Part shown: piece by piece, positions 63,527 through 64,000 of the stretch
How positions within the stretch are numbered: the stretch's first letter is position 1
Layout of the letters: the number at the start of each line of letters is the position of its first letter
Assembly (NCBI RefSeq): GCF_001937065.1
Contig: NZ_MOWR01000004.1
Location: 124,001-188,000 of the forward strand
DNA length: 64,000 bases
From: Streptococcus sp. 'caviae'
GTDB taxonomy: Bacteria; Bacillota; Bacilli; Lactobacillales; Streptococcaceae
Direction: 5' to 3'
Program-made: the position numbers and the translations under genes
Notes under the pieces: generated by a model
The model's database searches: none
What the model was told of the DNA's origin: nothing
Seen by the model: the letters and a program-made list of their open reading frames with translations, nothing else

Positions 63527-63562
63527 CTCCCCTATTTTAACGTAAAGTTTGGAAAAAAGCAA
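63527..63562 (-). promoter_or_regulatory. Promoter placing the start site at the GH25 ATG
   Basis: TTGCTT (63562-63557), 17-nt spacer, TAAAAT (63539-63534), seven nucleotides, ATG at 63526. Confidence 0.5.
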
Positions 63563-63587
63563 AATATGTCTGCTGGGCAGCATCAGA

Positions 63588-63604
63588 TATAGCTATTAAC
63601 TATA
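63588..63604. promoter_or_regulatory. MET-box (MetR/MtaR-type operator)
   Basis: TATAGCTATTAACTATA agrees with the streptococcal MET-box form TATAGTTTnAAACTATA at 14 of 17 positions and has intact outer arms. It lies about 40 nt upstream of the -35 at 63627, suited to activation. Confidence 0.65.
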
Positions 63605-63626
63605 ATAAATCATAATATATTTATAT

Positions 63627-63655
63627 TTTACAGCTATAGGAACAGATGATAAAAT
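63627..63655 (+). promoter_or_regulatory. Promoter of the MetE-like gene
   Basis: TTTACA, 17-nt spacer, TGATAAAAT; leader about 35 nt with AAGGAGA. Confidence 0.65.
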
Positions 63656-63695
63656 GAAAGACAATCATTTCCATCTATCTAATAAGGAGAAAAAA

Positions 63696-64000
63696 ATGAC
63701 AAAAAAATATTTTGAACATGTCGGCAGTTTTTTGCGTCCGGAAGCTCTGAAAAAAGCTCGGGAAGCATTTGAAGCTGGAAACATTTCTAAAGAGCAGCTG
63801 CGGGCCACTGAAGATCAGCTGATTAAAGAATTGGTTGACAAGGAGATAGCGGCAGGGCTCGAAAAGGTGACCGACGGGGAATTTCGCCGTGCCTACTGGC
63901 ATTTGGACTTTTTCTGGGGATTTCAGGGGATTGACCATGTTCAAGCAGCCGAAGGCTATCACTTTCACGATGAGACAACCAAGGCTGACTCGGCTCTGAT
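63696..64000 (+). CDS. MetE-like methyltransferase (YxjG/YxjH family), truncated by window end
   Basis: The first 101 residues are present. KKYFEHVGSFLRPEALKKARE and the following VTDGEFRRAYWHLDFFW match the short cobalamin-independent methionine-synthase relatives (YxjG/YxjH type, about 370 residues in full), which contain only the C-terminal-like barrel of MetE. Zinc ligands lie beyond the window. AAGGAGA before the ATG and a MET-box upstream support a role in methionine synthesis or sulfur recycling. Confidence 0.85.
   Translation, partial: MTKKYFEHVGSFLRPEALKKAREAFEAGNISKEQLRATEDQLIKELVDKEIAAGLEKVTDGEFRRAYWHLDFFWGFQGIDHVQAAEGYHFHDETTKADSAL

Overview
The window looks like a chromosomal segment of a low-GC Gram-positive coccus, most likely a Streptococcus close to the mutans group. 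The reasons are gene content and order. A cellobiose PTS operon is followed by pepQ/ccpA, a cytoplasmic alpha-amylase, two glycolipid glycosyltransferases and thrS. Further on come the glycyl-radical enzyme/fructose-6-phosphate-aldolase/glycerol-dehydrogenase cluster and the hprK-lgt pair. Ribosome binding sites are strong AGGAGG types and the insertion-sequence relics are ISL3 and IS3 types common in streptococci. The species call is inference from gene order; no database was searched. No tRNA, rRNA, CRISPR array or intact mobile element was seen.

Layout. 1-4030: 3' part of a cellobiose PTS operon (celR truncated by the window edge, celC, a membrane protein, celD). 4291-9604: a CarS-like membrane protein, then a PRD regulator, EIIB and EIIC of an ascorbate-type PTS, and a transaldolase-like aldolase. 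9723-11231: an insertion-sequence graveyard bounded by inverted ISL3 ends. 11240-20851: pepQ divergent from ccpA (cre over the ccpA -35), amyA, two glycosyltransferases, a T-box leader, two small genes and thrS. 21135-25404: a conserved hypothetical, two Cof-type HAD phosphatases and ftsY. 25468-28847 (minus): an MFS exporter, the YcgQ/YcgR-like pair and a tiny gene. 29004-37327: a luciferase-like flavoprotein, then the glycyl-radical cluster with its activase, DeoR and SorC regulators, aldolase and glycerol dehydrogenase.

37511-48911: tex, sprT-like, pspC-like, hprK-lgt-DUF948-ytxH, two U32 peptidase genes, a PC4-like ssDNA-binding protein and mntH. 49456-53044: a six-gene redox module headed by an OhrR-like MarR regulator (NrdI-like flavodoxin, ABM-domain protein, unusual flavoprotein disulfide oxidoreductase, MsrB, MsrA). 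53307-64000: lysS, a LysM protein and a partner, a HAD phosphatase, a minus-strand operon of popT-type DUF368, ybaK, yccF and a histidine phosphatase, an amidase, thiT under a TPP riboswitch, a GH25 muramidase, and the start of a MetE-like methyltransferase behind a MET-box.

How it works together. Much of the window is sugar uptake and its control: two PTS systems with phosphorylatable regulators, HprK and CcpA, and an anaerobic polyol-type cluster with two dedicated regulators. A second theme is the cell envelope: glycolipid synthesis, Lgt, the DUF368 lipid-carrier transporter, amidase, muramidase and LysM protein. The most unexpected pattern is a recurring promoter geometry. At five genes (15424, 37511, 44086 on plus; 61569, 63526 on minus) a -10 box, usually of the extended TGn type, sits only 6-7 nt before the ATG with no usable Shine-Dalgarno, which predicts leaderless mRNAs. 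The OhrR-like redox module, with an oxidoreductase that keeps the CxxxxC disulfide but lacks the usual C-terminal His-Glu pair, is the best candidate for an incompletely described system.
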